Under the pieces are notes generated by a model that was not told where the DNA came from, ran no database searches, and saw only the letters and a program-made list of their open reading frames with translations. From positions 62,001 to 126,000 of the forward strand of contig NZ_CP032489.1 in NCBI RefSeq assembly GCF_003600625.1: a stretch of DNA of 64,000 nt, read 5' to 3'. How positions within the stretch are numbered: position 1 is the stretch's first letter; every line of letters begins with the position of its first letter. Of the stretch, positions 44,297 through 54,725 are shown in pieces. The position numbers and the translations under genes are program-made. This DNA is from Arachidicoccus soli (GTDB taxonomy: Bacteria > Bacteroidota > Bacteroidia > Chitinophagales > Chitinophagaceae).

Positions 44297-47200
44297 ATGG
44301 CGAACAAAAAACATTGGCAAAGTTTTGGTGAACGGGAAAATACAAAAGGGTTCCAAGAAGCAAATAAAAATGAATTTCCTGAAGAGCTTCTTCCTTTTGA
44401 AGAGATAGATGGTGGATTTTTAAGCGCGCCAACGCCCAGAAGAGATTTCTTAAAATATTTAGGTTTTGGAACAGCGGCTGCTACTTTAGCGGCTAGTTGT
44501 AAAACGCCTGTAATGAAGGTGATTCCATTTGCTAATAAACCGGAAGATATTGTTCCTGGTGTTGCAAATTATTATGCTACTACCTACGTACAAGATGGTG
44601 ATGTATTAAGTATGTTAGCTAAAGTACGTGATGGTCGTCCGATAAAATTAGAAGGTAACGAATTAAGCCCTATATCCAAAGGAGGAACATCGGCAAGAGC
44701 ACAAGCTTCCGTAATAGAATTATATAACACTGCACGTTTACGTTATCCAACTATTTCAGGGAAAGAAGTTACATTTGAGTCAATAGATAATTCCATTGGA
44801 AGTGTATTAGCCGGTCCGGCAGTTATTTTAACAACCACAGTTAATTCACCAAGCACTTTAGAGGCAATCAATAAGTTTATTGCGAAATATCCTGGAAGTC
44901 GTCACGTAATGTATGATGCGGTTTCTTATTCTGGTATTTTAGAGGCCAATAACCTTTGTTATGGTAAAAAGGCAATTCCTTCTTATCATTTTGAAAATGC
45001 AAAAGTGGTCGTAGGTATTGGTGCAGATTTCTTAGGTACTTGGATTTCTCCTGTAGAACATACGGCACAATACACTGTAAATAGAAAAATTAATGAGAAG
45101 AATCCTTCAATGAGCAAGCACTTTCAGTTTGAAAGTATTTTGACTCCGACTGGCGCTTCTTCTGATGAACGTTTTACGCATTTACCTTCACAAACCGGTG
45201 CTGTAGTAGCTGCATTATTAAGCGCAGTGAATGGGCAGAGCATCTCTGGTATTTCTGATGCGAAATTATCTGCCGGAATTGCAAAAGTGGCAAAAGATTT
45301 AATTGCTAACAAAGGCCAGTCTTTGGTGGTTTGTGGTAGCAATGATAAAAATATTCAGGTTTTAGTAAATGCTATTAATGAAGCAATCGGTGCAAATGGT
45401 AAAACCATTGATTGGAGTGTTTTAAATAATACGCGTCAAGGTACAGATGCCGATTTTGTACAATTATTAAGTGATATGAATGCCGGTAGTGTAAATACAT
45501 TATTGGTATATGGCGCCAATCCGGCTTATAGTTGGTACGATGCAGATAAATTTGTTTCTGCACTGAAAAAAGTAAAAACAACTATTTCGTTTGCTGAAAA
45601 GAATGATGAAACAACACAGTTGTGCAAATACGTAATTCCAAGCCATAATTTCTTGGAAAGCTGGGGCGATGCAGAAGGAAGGACTGGTTATTTTTCGTTT
45701 ATGCAACCAACGATTAATCCATTGTTCAAAACGCGTCAATGGCAGGATAGTTTGTTGAAATGGGCTGGAGAACCTACTGATTATGAAACCTTCTTGAAAA
45801 ATTATTGGTTGACAAAAGTGGGTGGTGAAACCGGTTGGATGAAAACCCTGCAAGCAGGTGTTATCAATCCTGCGACAGAGCCAGTTATGACCGCAGCCAC
45901 ATTTAATAGTGGGGCAGTTGCTGCAGCTTTGTCTTCTAACAATACAAAAGCTGGTGATATAGAATTAGTGCTTTATCAAAAAGTAGCGATTGGTGAAGGT
46001 CAGGGTGCAAGCAATCCATTCTTGCAAGAAATGCCTGATCCTATCTCAAGAGCGACTTGGGATAATTATATTATGATTTCTCCATCGTTGGCATTGAGCC
46101 TTTTAGGTATCAATTTGCACAATGAAGGTGATGCGGACAAATACGAAACACACCCTGCAAAACCGGTAGTAAAATTAACGGTTAACGGAAAATCTATGGA
46201 GTTGCCTATATTGGTTATTCCTGGCACACATCCTAAAACTTTGGGTATTGCATTGGGTTATGGTAGAACCGGAAAAATAGGTAAGGCGGCTGATGGATAT
46301 GGGAAGAATGCTTTCCCTCTTGCACAATTTACCGGCGATGCTGTTCTGTTTGAACAACATGACGTGAAAATTGAAAAGACAGGTAAAACATACAAGGTTG
46401 CACAAACTCAGATTCAAAGTCGTTACGACTCTTTCATGGGAGGCAAGCGTACAGAGATATTAAAAGAGTTAACACTTCCTGCGTTCGTAGAAGATCCTAA
46501 AGAAATTTTGCGTGACCGTGAAGAAGAGTTGAAGCCTTATGGTGGTATTGAAAATTTTGAAAAGCAAGGAACTATTTACCCATATTACGATAAACCAGGC
46601 ATTCACTGGGGTATGAGTATCGATTTAAATTCTTGTACTGGTTGTGGCGCTTGTGTGGTGGCTTGTAATATCGAGAACAATATTCCAATTGTGGGTAAAG
46701 ACGAGGTTGCTCGTTTCCACGATATGCATTGGCTAAGAATAGATAGATACTATTCCGGCGATATTGATAATCCGAATGTGATATTTCAACCGATGTTATG
46801 TCAACATTGCGACAACGCTCCTTGTGAGAACGTTTGTCCGGTGAATGCGACTAACCACAGCACAGAAGGGTTGAATCAAATGGCATATAACCGTTGTATA
46901 GGTACACGTTACTGTGCCAACAACTGTCCATTCAAAGTACGTCGTTTCAACTGGGCTGATTATACAGGTGCCGACAGCTTCCCTAATAACCAAGACCAAC
47001 AAGTAGTAGGTAAATTAGATGCTTCGGTGCACGATAGAAATGAAGAACTTTCTAGAATGGTGTTAAATCCAGATGTGACTGTTCGTTCTCGTGGTGTAAT
47101 GGAAAAATGCTCTTTCTGTGTACAACGTTTACAGGATGGTAAATTAAAAGCTAAGAAAGAAAGTCGCCCATTAAAATCAGGAGAAAATAATGAGTGGGAT

Positions 47201-47410
47201 GTAAAAACAGCTTGTCAGCAGGCTTGTGCGGGTGATTGTATCGTATTTGGAAACGCCAACGACAGCAAGAGTGCTGTTTCATTGATGAGAAAAGAAAATC
47301 CATTACGTTTATTCCATTCTTTAGAACAATTGCACGTAATGCCAAATGTAAACTATTTAGCAAAAGTTAGAAATACAGATGTTAAAGAGCCGGAAGAATT
47401 GACGGCTTAG
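44297..47410 (+). CDS. actB: Alternative complex III subunit ActB (molybdoenzyme-like plus Fe-S subunit)
   Basis: 1,037 residues combining a molybdopterin-oxidoreductase-like part without the cofactor (about 80-750) and a ferredoxin-like part. A Tat motif (RRDFLKYLGF, R48-R49) and a lipobox-like LAASC (C68) suggest export folded and perhaps lipidation. Four cysteine sets in the C-terminal part (CTGCGACVVAC, CQHCDNAPCENVCP, CIGTRYCANNCP, CSFCVQRL with CQQACAGDC) can bind three [4Fe-4S] and one [3Fe-4S] cluster, forming the wire to ActA. Confidence 0.95.
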   Translation: MANKKHWQSFGERENTKGFQEANKNEFPEELLPFEEIDGGFLSAPTPRRDFLKYLGFGTAAATLAASCKTPVMKVIPFANKPEDIVPGVANYYATTYVQDGDVLSMLAKVRDGRPIKLEGNELSPISKGGTSARAQASVIELYNTARLRYPTISGKEVTFESIDNSIGSVLAGPAVILTTTVNSPSTLEAINKFIAKYPGSRHVMYDAVSYSGILEANNLCYGKKAIPSYHFENAKVVVGIGADFLGTWISPVEHTAQYTVNRKINEKNPSMSKHFQFESILTPTGASSDERFTHLPSQTGAVVAALLSAVNGQSISGISDAKLSAGIAKVAKDLIANKGQSLVVCGSNDKNIQVLVNAINEAIGANGKTIDWSVLNNTRQGTDADFVQLLSDMNAGSVNTLLVYGANPAYSWYDADKFVSALKKVKTTISFAEKNDETTQLCKYVIPSHNFLESWGDAEGRTGYFSFMQPTINPLFKTRQWQDSLLKWAGEPTDYETFLKNYWLTKVGGETGWMKTLQAGVINPATEPVMTAATFNSGAVAAALSSNNTKAGDIELVLYQKVAIGEGQGASNPFLQEMPDPISRATWDNYIMISPSLALSLLGINLHNEGDADKYETHPAKPVVKLTVNGKSMELPILVIPGTHPKTLGIALGYGRTGKIGKAADGYGKNAFPLAQFTGDAVLFEQHDVKIEKTGKTYKVAQTQIQSRYDSFMGGKRTEILKELTLPAFVEDPKEILRDREEELKPYGGIENFEKQGTIYPYYDKPGIHWGMSIDLNSCTGCGACVVACNIENNIPIVGKDEVARFHDMHWLRIDRYYSGDIDNPNVIFQPMLCQHCDNAPCENVCPVNATNHSTEGLNQMAYNRCIGTRYCANNCPFKVRRFNWADYTGADSFPNNQDQQVVGKLDASVHDRNEELSRMVLNPDVTVRSRGVMEKCSFCVQRLQDGKLKAKKESRPLKSGENNEWDVKTACQQACAGDCIVFGNANDSKSAVSLMRKENPLRLFHSLEQLHVMPNVNYLAKVRNTDVKEPEELTA

Positions 47411-47468
47411 TAATATAGTAATAGGAGAAATAGTATAATAATTATTTATTAGTTATAAACGAAACTGA

Positions 47469-48911
47469 ATGTCATTATTTAAGTACGAATCAGAACTCAG
47501 GGAGCCGTTGGTAAAAGGCAGTAAAACTTATCATCAGATTACAGAAGATATAGTCGCCCCTATTGAGGTAAAACCCGGTAAACTTTGGTATATTGGATTT
47601 TACATTGCTGTATGTATGCTTCTATTTGGTGTATTTAGTGTTTATGAAGAAGTTGTATATGGTATTGGGCAATGGAACCTGAATAAGACACAAGGTTGGG
47701 GTTGGGACATTACTAACTTCGTATGGTGGGTTGGTATTGGTCACGCTGGAACGCTTATCTCTGCCATCTTATTATTGTTCCGCCAAGGATGGCGTACAGG
47801 GGTAAACCGCGCTGCTGAGGCGATGACTATTTTTGCCGTAATGTGTGCAGGGCAGTTCCCGGTATTTCACATGGGCCGTGTATGGGATGCCTTCTTCATT
47901 TTCCCTTATCCAAACTCACGTGGTTCTCTCTGGCCAAACTTTGATTCTCCTTTGTTATGGGACGTGTTTGCCATCTCTACTTACTTTACTGTATCGGTAT
48001 TGTTTTGGTATACTGGTTTGTTGCCTGACTTAGCAACTGTTCGTGACAGGGCAAAAACTAAATTAAGAAAATTATTATATGGTATTGCTTCTTTTGGATG
48101 GACCGGTTCTACCAAACACTGGCAACGCCACGAGGCTTTATCTTTAGTGTTAGCTGGCTTGGCAACTCCGCTGGTACTTTCCGTACACACAATTGTATCT
48201 TTTGACTTTGCTACTTCTGTAATTCCTGGTTGGCATACAACGATCTTCCCTCCTTATTTTGTGGCAGGTGCGGTGTTCTCAGGTTTTGCGATGGTTAACT
48301 CACTATTACTTGTCGTACGTAAGATGATGAATTTGCAAGACTATATTACAATTGGTCATATCGAGGCTATGAATAAAGTAATTGTACTTACTGGTTCAAT
48401 TGTAGGTGTAGCCTATCTTTCAGAATTGTTTGTAGCTTGGTATAGTGGTAACAAATATGAAGCTTATGCTTTCTTCTATACACGTGCTAATATTTATAGT
48501 ACTTTAGGTTGGAGCTATGTAGGTATGATTGGCTGTAATGTGTTGAGCCCGCAAATATTCTGGTTTAGAAAAATGAGAAGAAACCTTGCTGTTACCTTCT
48601 TTATGAGTGTGGTGGTAAATATTGGTATGTGGTTCGAAAGATTTGTAATTATTGCCACTTCTATTTACAGAGACTACTTACCTTCTGCTTGGAGTGTATA
48701 TTATAGCCCTAGCATTTGGGAATTAGGTTTCTATATTGGTACATTTGGTTTATTCTTTACATGTTTCTTCTTATTCTCCAAATATTTCCCGGTAATTGCA
48801 ATTGCTGAAATTAAGAGTATTGCAAAAACTTCAGGAGACAATCATAAATTGAATGTGGCACATGTTGAAGCTGAAGAGCCAGAAGCCTTTGCTCATGAAT
48901 ATGCGCACTAA
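47469..48911 (+). CDS. actC: Alternative complex III subunit ActC (NrfD-like)
   Basis: 480 residues with about ten membrane helices of the NrfD/PsrC family. Examples are WYIGFYIAVCMLLFGVFSVY, WVGIGHAGTLISAILLL and the conserved MCAGQFPVFHMGRVW. It is thought to hold a quinol site and may move protons. Neighbours on both sides belong to the same complex. Confidence 0.94.
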   Translation: MSLFKYESELREPLVKGSKTYHQITEDIVAPIEVKPGKLWYIGFYIAVCMLLFGVFSVYEEVVYGIGQWNLNKTQGWGWDITNFVWWVGIGHAGTLISAILLLFRQGWRTGVNRAAEAMTIFAVMCAGQFPVFHMGRVWDAFFIFPYPNSRGSLWPNFDSPLLWDVFAISTYFTVSVLFWYTGLLPDLATVRDRAKTKLRKLLYGIASFGWTGSTKHWQRHEALSLVLAGLATPLVLSVHTIVSFDFATSVIPGWHTTIFPPYFVAGAVFSGFAMVNSLLLVVRKMMNLQDYITIGHIEAMNKVIVLTGSIVGVAYLSELFVAWYSGNKYEAYAFFYTRANIYSTLGWSYVGMIGCNVLSPQIFWFRKMRRNLAVTFFMSVVVNIGMWFERFVIIATSIYRDYLPSAWSVYYSPSIWELGFYIGTFGLFFTCFFLFSKYFPVIAIAEIKSIAKTSGDNHKLNVAHVEAEEPEAFAHEYAH

Positions 48912-48983
48912 TTGAGAAGAGAAGAAATTTAAAAGAGAGATAAAATATTTCATTAATAGCAATTGCTAAATTGAAAATAAATT

Positions 48984-49574
48984 ATGGCAAAAAAGAAATT
49001 TGTTGTAGCGAGTTTTGATGAGGAAGCAAATCTGTTTCCTGCGGTTAAAGATGTAAGAACTGCCGGATACAAGATTCACGATGTTTATACTCCATTCCCG
49101 GTACATGGTTTAGATAAGGCAATGGGATTAAGAGAAACAAGCTTACATACTGCAGGTTTTATTTATGGTATTATCGGTACTGCGACGGCATTAGGGGGTA
49201 TGTCTTGGGTTTTCGTTTCTGACTGGCCTCAAATTTATGATGGTAAACCCCATTTTGCTTTGCCTGCATTTATTCCGATCACCTTTGAGTTGACGGTATT
49301 ATTTGCGTCGGTAGGTATGGTGTATACATTCTGCTGGTTGTGTCAACTAGCACCTTTTGTAAAAAAACACCTTTTTCACCCAAGACAAACGGATGATATT
49401 TTTGCTATGGTGATAGAATGTACGCCTACTACGAATGTGGAGGAATTGGTTGATTCCCTGAAAAGCAAAGGAACTGTTGGTGTTGAAGTACAAGAAGCCG
49501 AAGCTGATTGGTGGTGGGGGCGCTGGGATAAATCGCAGCAGATTATCAATGACAATGTAATAGAGGTGCTTTAG
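48984..49574 (+). CDS. actD: Alternative complex III subunit ActD (DUF3341)
   Basis: 196 residues with a cytoplasmic alpha/beta domain (FVVASFDEEANLFPAVKDVR, HDVYTPFPVHGLDKAMGLR) and two membrane helices (about 57-80 and 100-123), the DUF3341 layout. In structures ActD sits on the cytoplasmic side with its helices in the membrane. Start and spacing (72 bp after actC) are regular. Confidence 0.93.
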   Translation: MAKKKFVVASFDEEANLFPAVKDVRTAGYKIHDVYTPFPVHGLDKAMGLRETSLHTAGFIYGIIGTATALGGMSWVFVSDWPQIYDGKPHFALPAFIPITFELTVLFASVGMVYTFCWLCQLAPFVKKHLFHPRQTDDIFAMVIECTPTTNVEELVDSLKSKGTVGVEVQEAEADWWWGRWDKSQQIINDNVIEVL

Positions 49575-49653
49575 TTATTATAGATTTTAGAAAAAAATAT
49601 TTTTGATTGGTTTATATTCATAACCAACATTTTTACAGAAATTAAAAATAGGG

Positions 49654-50325
49654 ATGAAAAAATTATCTGTCATCGTAACAATATTTATAACCGGAGCTGC
49701 TTTGGTTAGTTGTAACAGTGTAAGACGTGATCCGGGACGGGTGTATATGCCCGATATGTTTTACAGCCGTGCATATGAAACCTACACGCAAATGGACTCT
49801 ACGCAGTTTACAGAGAATGAAGCAGAAGCGGGTCGTAAAATATTTTACAACAATCAGCCTGTTGCAGGTACAATTGCCAGAGGGGAAGATCTTCCTTTTC
49901 CAATTGCTAAGGATAAACAAGGAGATACAACTAATTATGTGGCAGCAAAATTAATTGAAAACCCGGAACCTCCTCTAACAGATGCACAAGCAACAGAAAT
50001 TCATCGATTATATTTAATAAATTGCGGCATTTGTCACGGAGCTAAAATGGATGGAAATGGTCCATTGTACAATGGTGGAAATGGTCCATTTAGTGCAGCT
50101 CCTAAAAACTTGTTAGGCGATCCGATTGTACTAGCAATGCCTGAAGGACAAATGTTTTACTCTATTCAATATGGAAAAGGAATGATGGGAAGCTACGCAT
50201 CACAATTATCTCGTAAACAGCGTTGGCAGTTAGTACATTATATTAAGGCAAGACAAGCAGAAGCAAAAGGAGGTAAACCTTCAATTGTTGATGTAGCAGA
50301 CTCTACAGCGGTAGTAGCCAATTAG
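49654..50325 (+). CDS. actE: Alternative complex III subunit ActE, monoheme cytochrome c lipoprotein
   Basis: 223 residues. A lipoprotein signal (lipobox ALVSC, C20) anchors it outside the inner membrane. One CxxCH heme site lies in NCGICHGAKMDGNG, with methionines further on (LAMPEGQMF, GMMGSYASQL) as possible distal ligands. It receives electrons from ActA. Confidence 0.93.
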   Translation: MKKLSVIVTIFITGAALVSCNSVRRDPGRVYMPDMFYSRAYETYTQMDSTQFTENEAEAGRKIFYNNQPVAGTIARGEDLPFPIAKDKQGDTTNYVAAKLIENPEPPLTDAQATEIHRLYLINCGICHGAKMDGNGPLYNGGNGPFSAAPKNLLGDPIVLAMPEGQMFYSIQYGKGMMGSYASQLSRKQRWQLVHYIKARQAEAKGGKPSIVDVADSTAVVAN

Positions 50326-50380
50326 CATATTAAATGATTATTTAAAAACATTCATAGCAGCGAATTAAACAATATTAAAG

Positions 50381-51607
50381 ATGGCATCAATAAAAACACA
50401 GTTTGTAATCCCTACGAAAATGAAGACTTGGTCTTTGGGTTTGATTGCAGTAGGTGTTATTTCTTTTATTATAGGTTTTGTAACCCAAGGCCTTAGCAAT
50501 GATCCACAAGTGCAACAAGCTTTTTGGGGCACTATCATGTATAATGCAATTTATTTTCTTTTGATTACCAATATTGCCATGTTTTTTATCTGTGCGCTTA
50601 CTTTAGGTATGTCTGGATGGCAAGTTGCGTTCAATAGAGTATCAGAGGCTATCTCGGCCGTGGTACCTATATTCGGTCTTATCACTGGCGTATTACTTAT
50701 TTTTTTGGTGCTTAGCAAAATACATGTTTATCACTGGACAGATATAAATTATGTAAAAGGAGATACTATTCTTATGCATAAACAAGGGTTTTTGAATCTC
50801 CCATTCTATATTACCTGGACGATCCTGTCTATAGGCTTATGGTCTTTTTTGGGAGCAAGAATGCGAAAGGCATGTGAAGTGTGGGATGAAAAATATGAAG
50901 GCGCGCAACGCAGCCAACGTTTTCTTTGGCGCACAACTGTAGCTGCTTCATTATTCTTGGCATTTTTTGGTATTACTGCCGGATGCGTAACACCATGGTT
51001 ATGGCAAATGAGTTTAGATGCGCATTGGTATAGCACGATGTATAGCTGGTATGTATTTGCAAGTTCCTTTGTTGGTGGCTTAGCATTGATTACTTTATTT
51101 GTAATTTATTTGAAAAATAAAGGTTATTTGGAATTAACCAACCAAGAACATCTACATGATTTAGGTAAATTCTTATTTGCGTTCTCTATATTTTGGACTT
51201 ATATTTGGTTTGCTCAATACTTGCTTATCTGGTATGCAAACATTCCGGATGAAACTATTTACTTTAAGCACCGTGTACAAGGGGAATATAAAGGTGTGTT
51301 TTTCCTAAATTTAGTTATTAATTTTGTGTGTCCGATACTGATATTAATGTCCAGGCCATCCAAACGTAATTATACGATGATGACTTTTATGGCTGTATTA
51401 TTATTATTTGGCCACTGGTTGGATTTTTATCAAATGATTATGGGTAGTATTTCTGATACACATATTACATTGAGTTGGTTAGATTTTGGTATTGCGGCGC
51501 TATTTGTAGGTTTATTGATTAATCTTGTTGGAAAAGCATTGACCAAGAAGCCTTTAGTGCAGAAATATCATCCCTTCTTAAAAGAAAGTATTATCCACCA
51601 TACTTAA
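50381..51607 (+). CDS. actF: Alternative complex III subunit ActF (NrfD-like)
   Basis: 408 residues with about ten membrane helices, a shorter homologue of ActC. Features include WSLGLIAVGVISFIIGFVTQ, HVYHWTD, FAQYLLIWYANIPDETIYF and WLDFYQMIMG. It completes the act set and is followed after 73 bp by coxB, fitting physical association of the complex with its oxidase. Confidence 0.93.
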   Translation: MASIKTQFVIPTKMKTWSLGLIAVGVISFIIGFVTQGLSNDPQVQQAFWGTIMYNAIYFLLITNIAMFFICALTLGMSGWQVAFNRVSEAISAVVPIFGLITGVLLIFLVLSKIHVYHWTDINYVKGDTILMHKQGFLNLPFYITWTILSIGLWSFLGARMRKACEVWDEKYEGAQRSQRFLWRTTVAASLFLAFFGITAGCVTPWLWQMSLDAHWYSTMYSWYVFASSFVGGLALITLFVIYLKNKGYLELTNQEHLHDLGKFLFAFSIFWTYIWFAQYLLIWYANIPDETIYFKHRVQGEYKGVFFLNLVINFVCPILILMSRPSKRNYTMMTFMAVLLLFGHWLDFYQMIMGSISDTHITLSWLDFGIAALFVGLLINLVGKALTKKPLVQKYHPFLKESIIHHT

Positions 51608-51680
51608 AATTTAAATAGAAAATTGATTTTCAAGATTTAGAAGAAAAAGATTTAGAAAAATATTTTAAGCAACATTCATT

Positions 51681-52778
51681 ATGTCTATGTTTTTTACCAT
51701 CGCCGCAATAATTCTAATTGTGATAGTAATTTTTCAAATTGCTAAAGCAAGTGAGTATGTATCTGTGTTGAAAGGCGAAGAAAAAGCTTTCAAGCAAAGC
51801 AATAAAGTAAATGGCACCCTTATGATTGCCTTTTTAGTCCTTGGATTAATTGGCGTTTATTGGTGTAACCACTTATTGTATCATGAAACGCTTTTCCCTC
51901 AGGGCTCCGCTAGTATAGAAGGCGAACAAGTGGATAAACTACTGTGGATTACAATTATTTTAACGGGCATTGTATTTTTTGCAACACAAATACTTTTGTT
52001 TTGGTTTTCATACAGATATCAATATAAAGAAGGTAAACAAGCACATTTTTATCCGCATAACAATAAATTGGAAGTTGTTTGGACGGTAGTACCTACTATT
52101 GTTTTACTTATTTTAATTGTGTATGGATTACGTAGTTGGTTTTTATTTACTGGTGATTCTCCAAAAAATGCAATGAAAATTGAGGTTACCGGCCATCAAT
52201 TTGGTTGGGTTTTCCGTTATCCGGGACAAGATGGGGTTTTTGGTAAAAAATATTTTAAAGATATAGACCCTGCCCATAGCAATGAATTGGGTTTAATTTG
52301 GAAAGATAGCGCAGCGCTGAACCAAAAGGCGGATCCGGCAGCATTTGATGATATCGTTATTGATGGTACCATGTATTTAGTAAAAGGTGTACCTGTTCGT
52401 TTATTGATAAATTCTCAAGACGTAATTCATGATGTGGGTCTTCCTCAGTTTAGAATGAAAATGGATGCAGTGCCGGGAACTCCTACTACTTTGTGGTTTA
52501 CGCCTAGATTTACAACAAAGGAAATGAGAGAGCGTACAGGAAATCCAAATTATGTATATGAATTGGCTTGTGACCAATTGTGTGGACAAGGGCATTATTC
52601 TATGCGTGCTGTTGTAGATGTGGTGACCCAAGCAGAATTCGATGTAATCATGTCTCAACAAAAGCCTGCTTATTATGCGGCATTTCCGGATAAGGATCCA
52701 AGTGTAAAGGCTGCAAAAGACACGACAAATCCTGCTTCAACTGTAGCAGATACGACAAAAGTGATGGCGAAATTATAG
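51681..52778 (+). CDS. coxB: Cytochrome c oxidase subunit II
   Basis: 365 residues. The CuA centre is formed by a histidine in DVIHDVGLPQFRMKMD and by ACDQLCGQGHYSMRAV (two Cys, His, Met; Gln replaces the usual Glu, whose backbone is what binds copper). Four membrane helices precede it (about 3-22, 48-66, 89-112, 131-152) where most subunits II have two. There is no C-terminal cytochrome c domain, so electrons arrive from separate cytochromes such as ActA or ActE. Confidence 0.94.
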   Translation: MSMFFTIAAIILIVIVIFQIAKASEYVSVLKGEEKAFKQSNKVNGTLMIAFLVLGLIGVYWCNHLLYHETLFPQGSASIEGEQVDKLLWITIILTGIVFFATQILLFWFSYRYQYKEGKQAHFYPHNNKLEVVWTVVPTIVLLILIVYGLRSWFLFTGDSPKNAMKIEVTGHQFGWVFRYPGQDGVFGKKYFKDIDPAHSNELGLIWKDSAALNQKADPAAFDDIVIDGTMYLVKGVPVRLLINSQDVIHDVGLPQFRMKMDAVPGTPTTLWFTPRFTTKEMRERTGNPNYVYELACDQLCGQGHYSMRAVVDVVTQAEFDVIMSQQKPAYYAAFPDKDPSVKAAKDTTNPASTVADTTKVMAKL

Positions 52779-52833
52779 AATGTTTTTCGCCTGTTTAGGA
52801 ATAAAATTATAGAATTTATATAAAGAAATAGTT

Positions 52834-54651
52834 ATGAGTAGCGAAGCTGTATTACATCCGGGTGTTGCGGTTGCACACACAGAAGGTCATCATGATGTGC
52901 ATCATCACAAACAATCCTTTATTACTAAATATATTTTTAGTCAGGACCATAAAATTATTGGTAAACAGTTTTTGATTACTGGTATTATATGGGCTGTGCT
53001 GGGTGGTTTAATGTCTGTCCTTTTCCGGTTACAATTGGGATTTCCTGATACAACCTTTCCTTGGTTAGAAACTATTTTAGGAAAATGGGGTAAAGGTGGA
53101 CATATCTCTCAAGAAGCTTATTATTCGCTGACTACAATACATGGGACGGTCATGATCTTTTTCGTATTGACAGCCGGATTAAGCGGGACTTTTGCTAATT
53201 TCTTAATCCCTCTTCAGATTGGTGCTCGTGATATGGCGTCTCCTTTTATGAATATGCTTAGCTACTGGTTTTTCTTTGCGGCAAGTATCATTATGCTTTC
53301 TTCTTTCTTTGTTCAAACCGGACCTTTTGCAGGAGGCTGGACAGCTTACCCTCCATTAAGTGCGTTGGGAGAAGCGTCGCCCGGTTCGCAAACGGGCATG
53401 GATTTATGGCTGGCATCGCTTATTTTATTTGTTGTTTCTCAGTTATTAGGCGGTCTTAACTATATTTCAACTGTATTGAATATGCGTACTAAGGGTATGA
53501 GCATGACTCGTTTGCCATTAAGTACCTGGGGTGTATTTTTACAAGCAATATTAGGTGTCTTATCTTTCCCGGTTTTGTTCTCTGGTTTTATTCTTTTGAT
53601 TTTTGATCGTCATTTTGGTACTAGTTTCTATTTATCTGATATTTATATTCAGGGGGTAGGTGCTCTTCCACACGAAGGCGGAAATGCTATCTTATATCAA
53701 CACTTATTTTGGTTCTTAGGACATCCGGAGGTTTATATTGCGATATTACCTGCCTTTGGTATCGTTTCTGAAGTAATGTCCACCAATGCGCGTAAACCTA
53801 TATTTGGATATTCTGCGATGGTAATGTCGATGTTTGCAATTGTAATATTGGCGTTCTTGGTATGGGCACACCATATGTTTGTATCTGGTATGAATCCTTT
53901 CTTGGGATCAATATTCGTATTGTTAACCTTATTGATAGCCGTACCATCTTCTATTAAAGTATTTAACTGGCTTACTACATTATGGCGAGGTAATATACGT
54001 TTCACGCCTGCAATGTTGTTCTGTATTGGATTTGTGAGTGTATTTATCTCTGGTGGTTTAACAGGTATTTGGTTAGGTAATTCTGCAATTGATATTCATA
54101 TCCATGACACTTATTTTGTAATTGCACATTTTCACTTGGTAATGGGTGTAGCATCTATGTTTGGAATGTTTTGTGGTGTATATCACTGGTTCCCGAAGAT
54201 GTTTGGAAGAATGATGAACAGCACTTTAGGCTCCATACATTTTTGGATTACAATTGTAGGTGCATACCTTATTTTCTGGCCGATGCACTATGAAGGATTA
54301 GCTGGTATGCCCCGCCGTTATTACGATTACAGTAGTTGGGAAAGTTTCAAACAGTTTATCGAACTAAATAAATTTATAAGTATTTGTGCCATTATTACCT
54401 TCTTTGCGCAATTTCTTTTCTTATTCAATTTCTTCCATTCAATTTTTAAGGGTAGAAAATTGACGAGCAAGAACCCTTGGAAATCTAACGCATTGGAGTG
54501 GACTACACCTATTAATCCCGGACATGGTAACTGGCCTGGAGAAATTCCGGAAGTGCATCGCTGGCCATATGATTATAGTAAAGATGGTCATGATTTTATT
54601 CCGCAAACTGTTCCGGTTGGCGAAGAGGATAAGATGGATGAGCAGGTATAA
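52834..54651 (+). CDS. coxA: Cytochrome c oxidase subunit I
   Basis: 605 residues, twelve or more helices. The His-Tyr pair is in FLGHPEVYIAILP, the two CuB histidines in WAHHMFVSG, and the heme ligands in HIHDTYFVIAHFHLVMG and TTIHGTVMIFF. The PEVYI motif marks an A-family oxidase. A histidine-rich N terminus (HTEGHHDVHHHK) may bind metal. It couples O2 reduction to proton pumping. Confidence 0.96.
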   Translation: MSSEAVLHPGVAVAHTEGHHDVHHHKQSFITKYIFSQDHKIIGKQFLITGIIWAVLGGLMSVLFRLQLGFPDTTFPWLETILGKWGKGGHISQEAYYSLTTIHGTVMIFFVLTAGLSGTFANFLIPLQIGARDMASPFMNMLSYWFFFAASIIMLSSFFVQTGPFAGGWTAYPPLSALGEASPGSQTGMDLWLASLILFVVSQLLGGLNYISTVLNMRTKGMSMTRLPLSTWGVFLQAILGVLSFPVLFSGFILLIFDRHFGTSFYLSDIYIQGVGALPHEGGNAILYQHLFWFLGHPEVYIAILPAFGIVSEVMSTNARKPIFGYSAMVMSMFAIVILAFLVWAHHMFVSGMNPFLGSIFVLLTLLIAVPSSIKVFNWLTTLWRGNIRFTPAMLFCIGFVSVFISGGLTGIWLGNSAIDIHIHDTYFVIAHFHLVMGVASMFGMFCGVYHWFPKMFGRMMNSTLGSIHFWITIVGAYLIFWPMHYEGLAGMPRRYYDYSSWESFKQFIELNKFISICAIITFFAQFLFLFNFFHSIFKGRKLTSKNPWKSNALEWTTPINPGHGNWPGEIPEVHRWPYDYSKDGHDFIPQTVPVGEEDKMDEQV

Positions 54652-54725
54652 ATATTGAGAAATTACATTGGATAGTTAAATAATAGCGTTTTTATAAAAT
54701 ACGCTTAGCGTAAAAAATTAGATTT

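Noticed and set aside
52861-52915. Histidine-rich start of coxA as a metal-sensing leader
   Set aside because: Histidine-rich tails are frequent in this protein family in the phylum; nothing else supports regulation.
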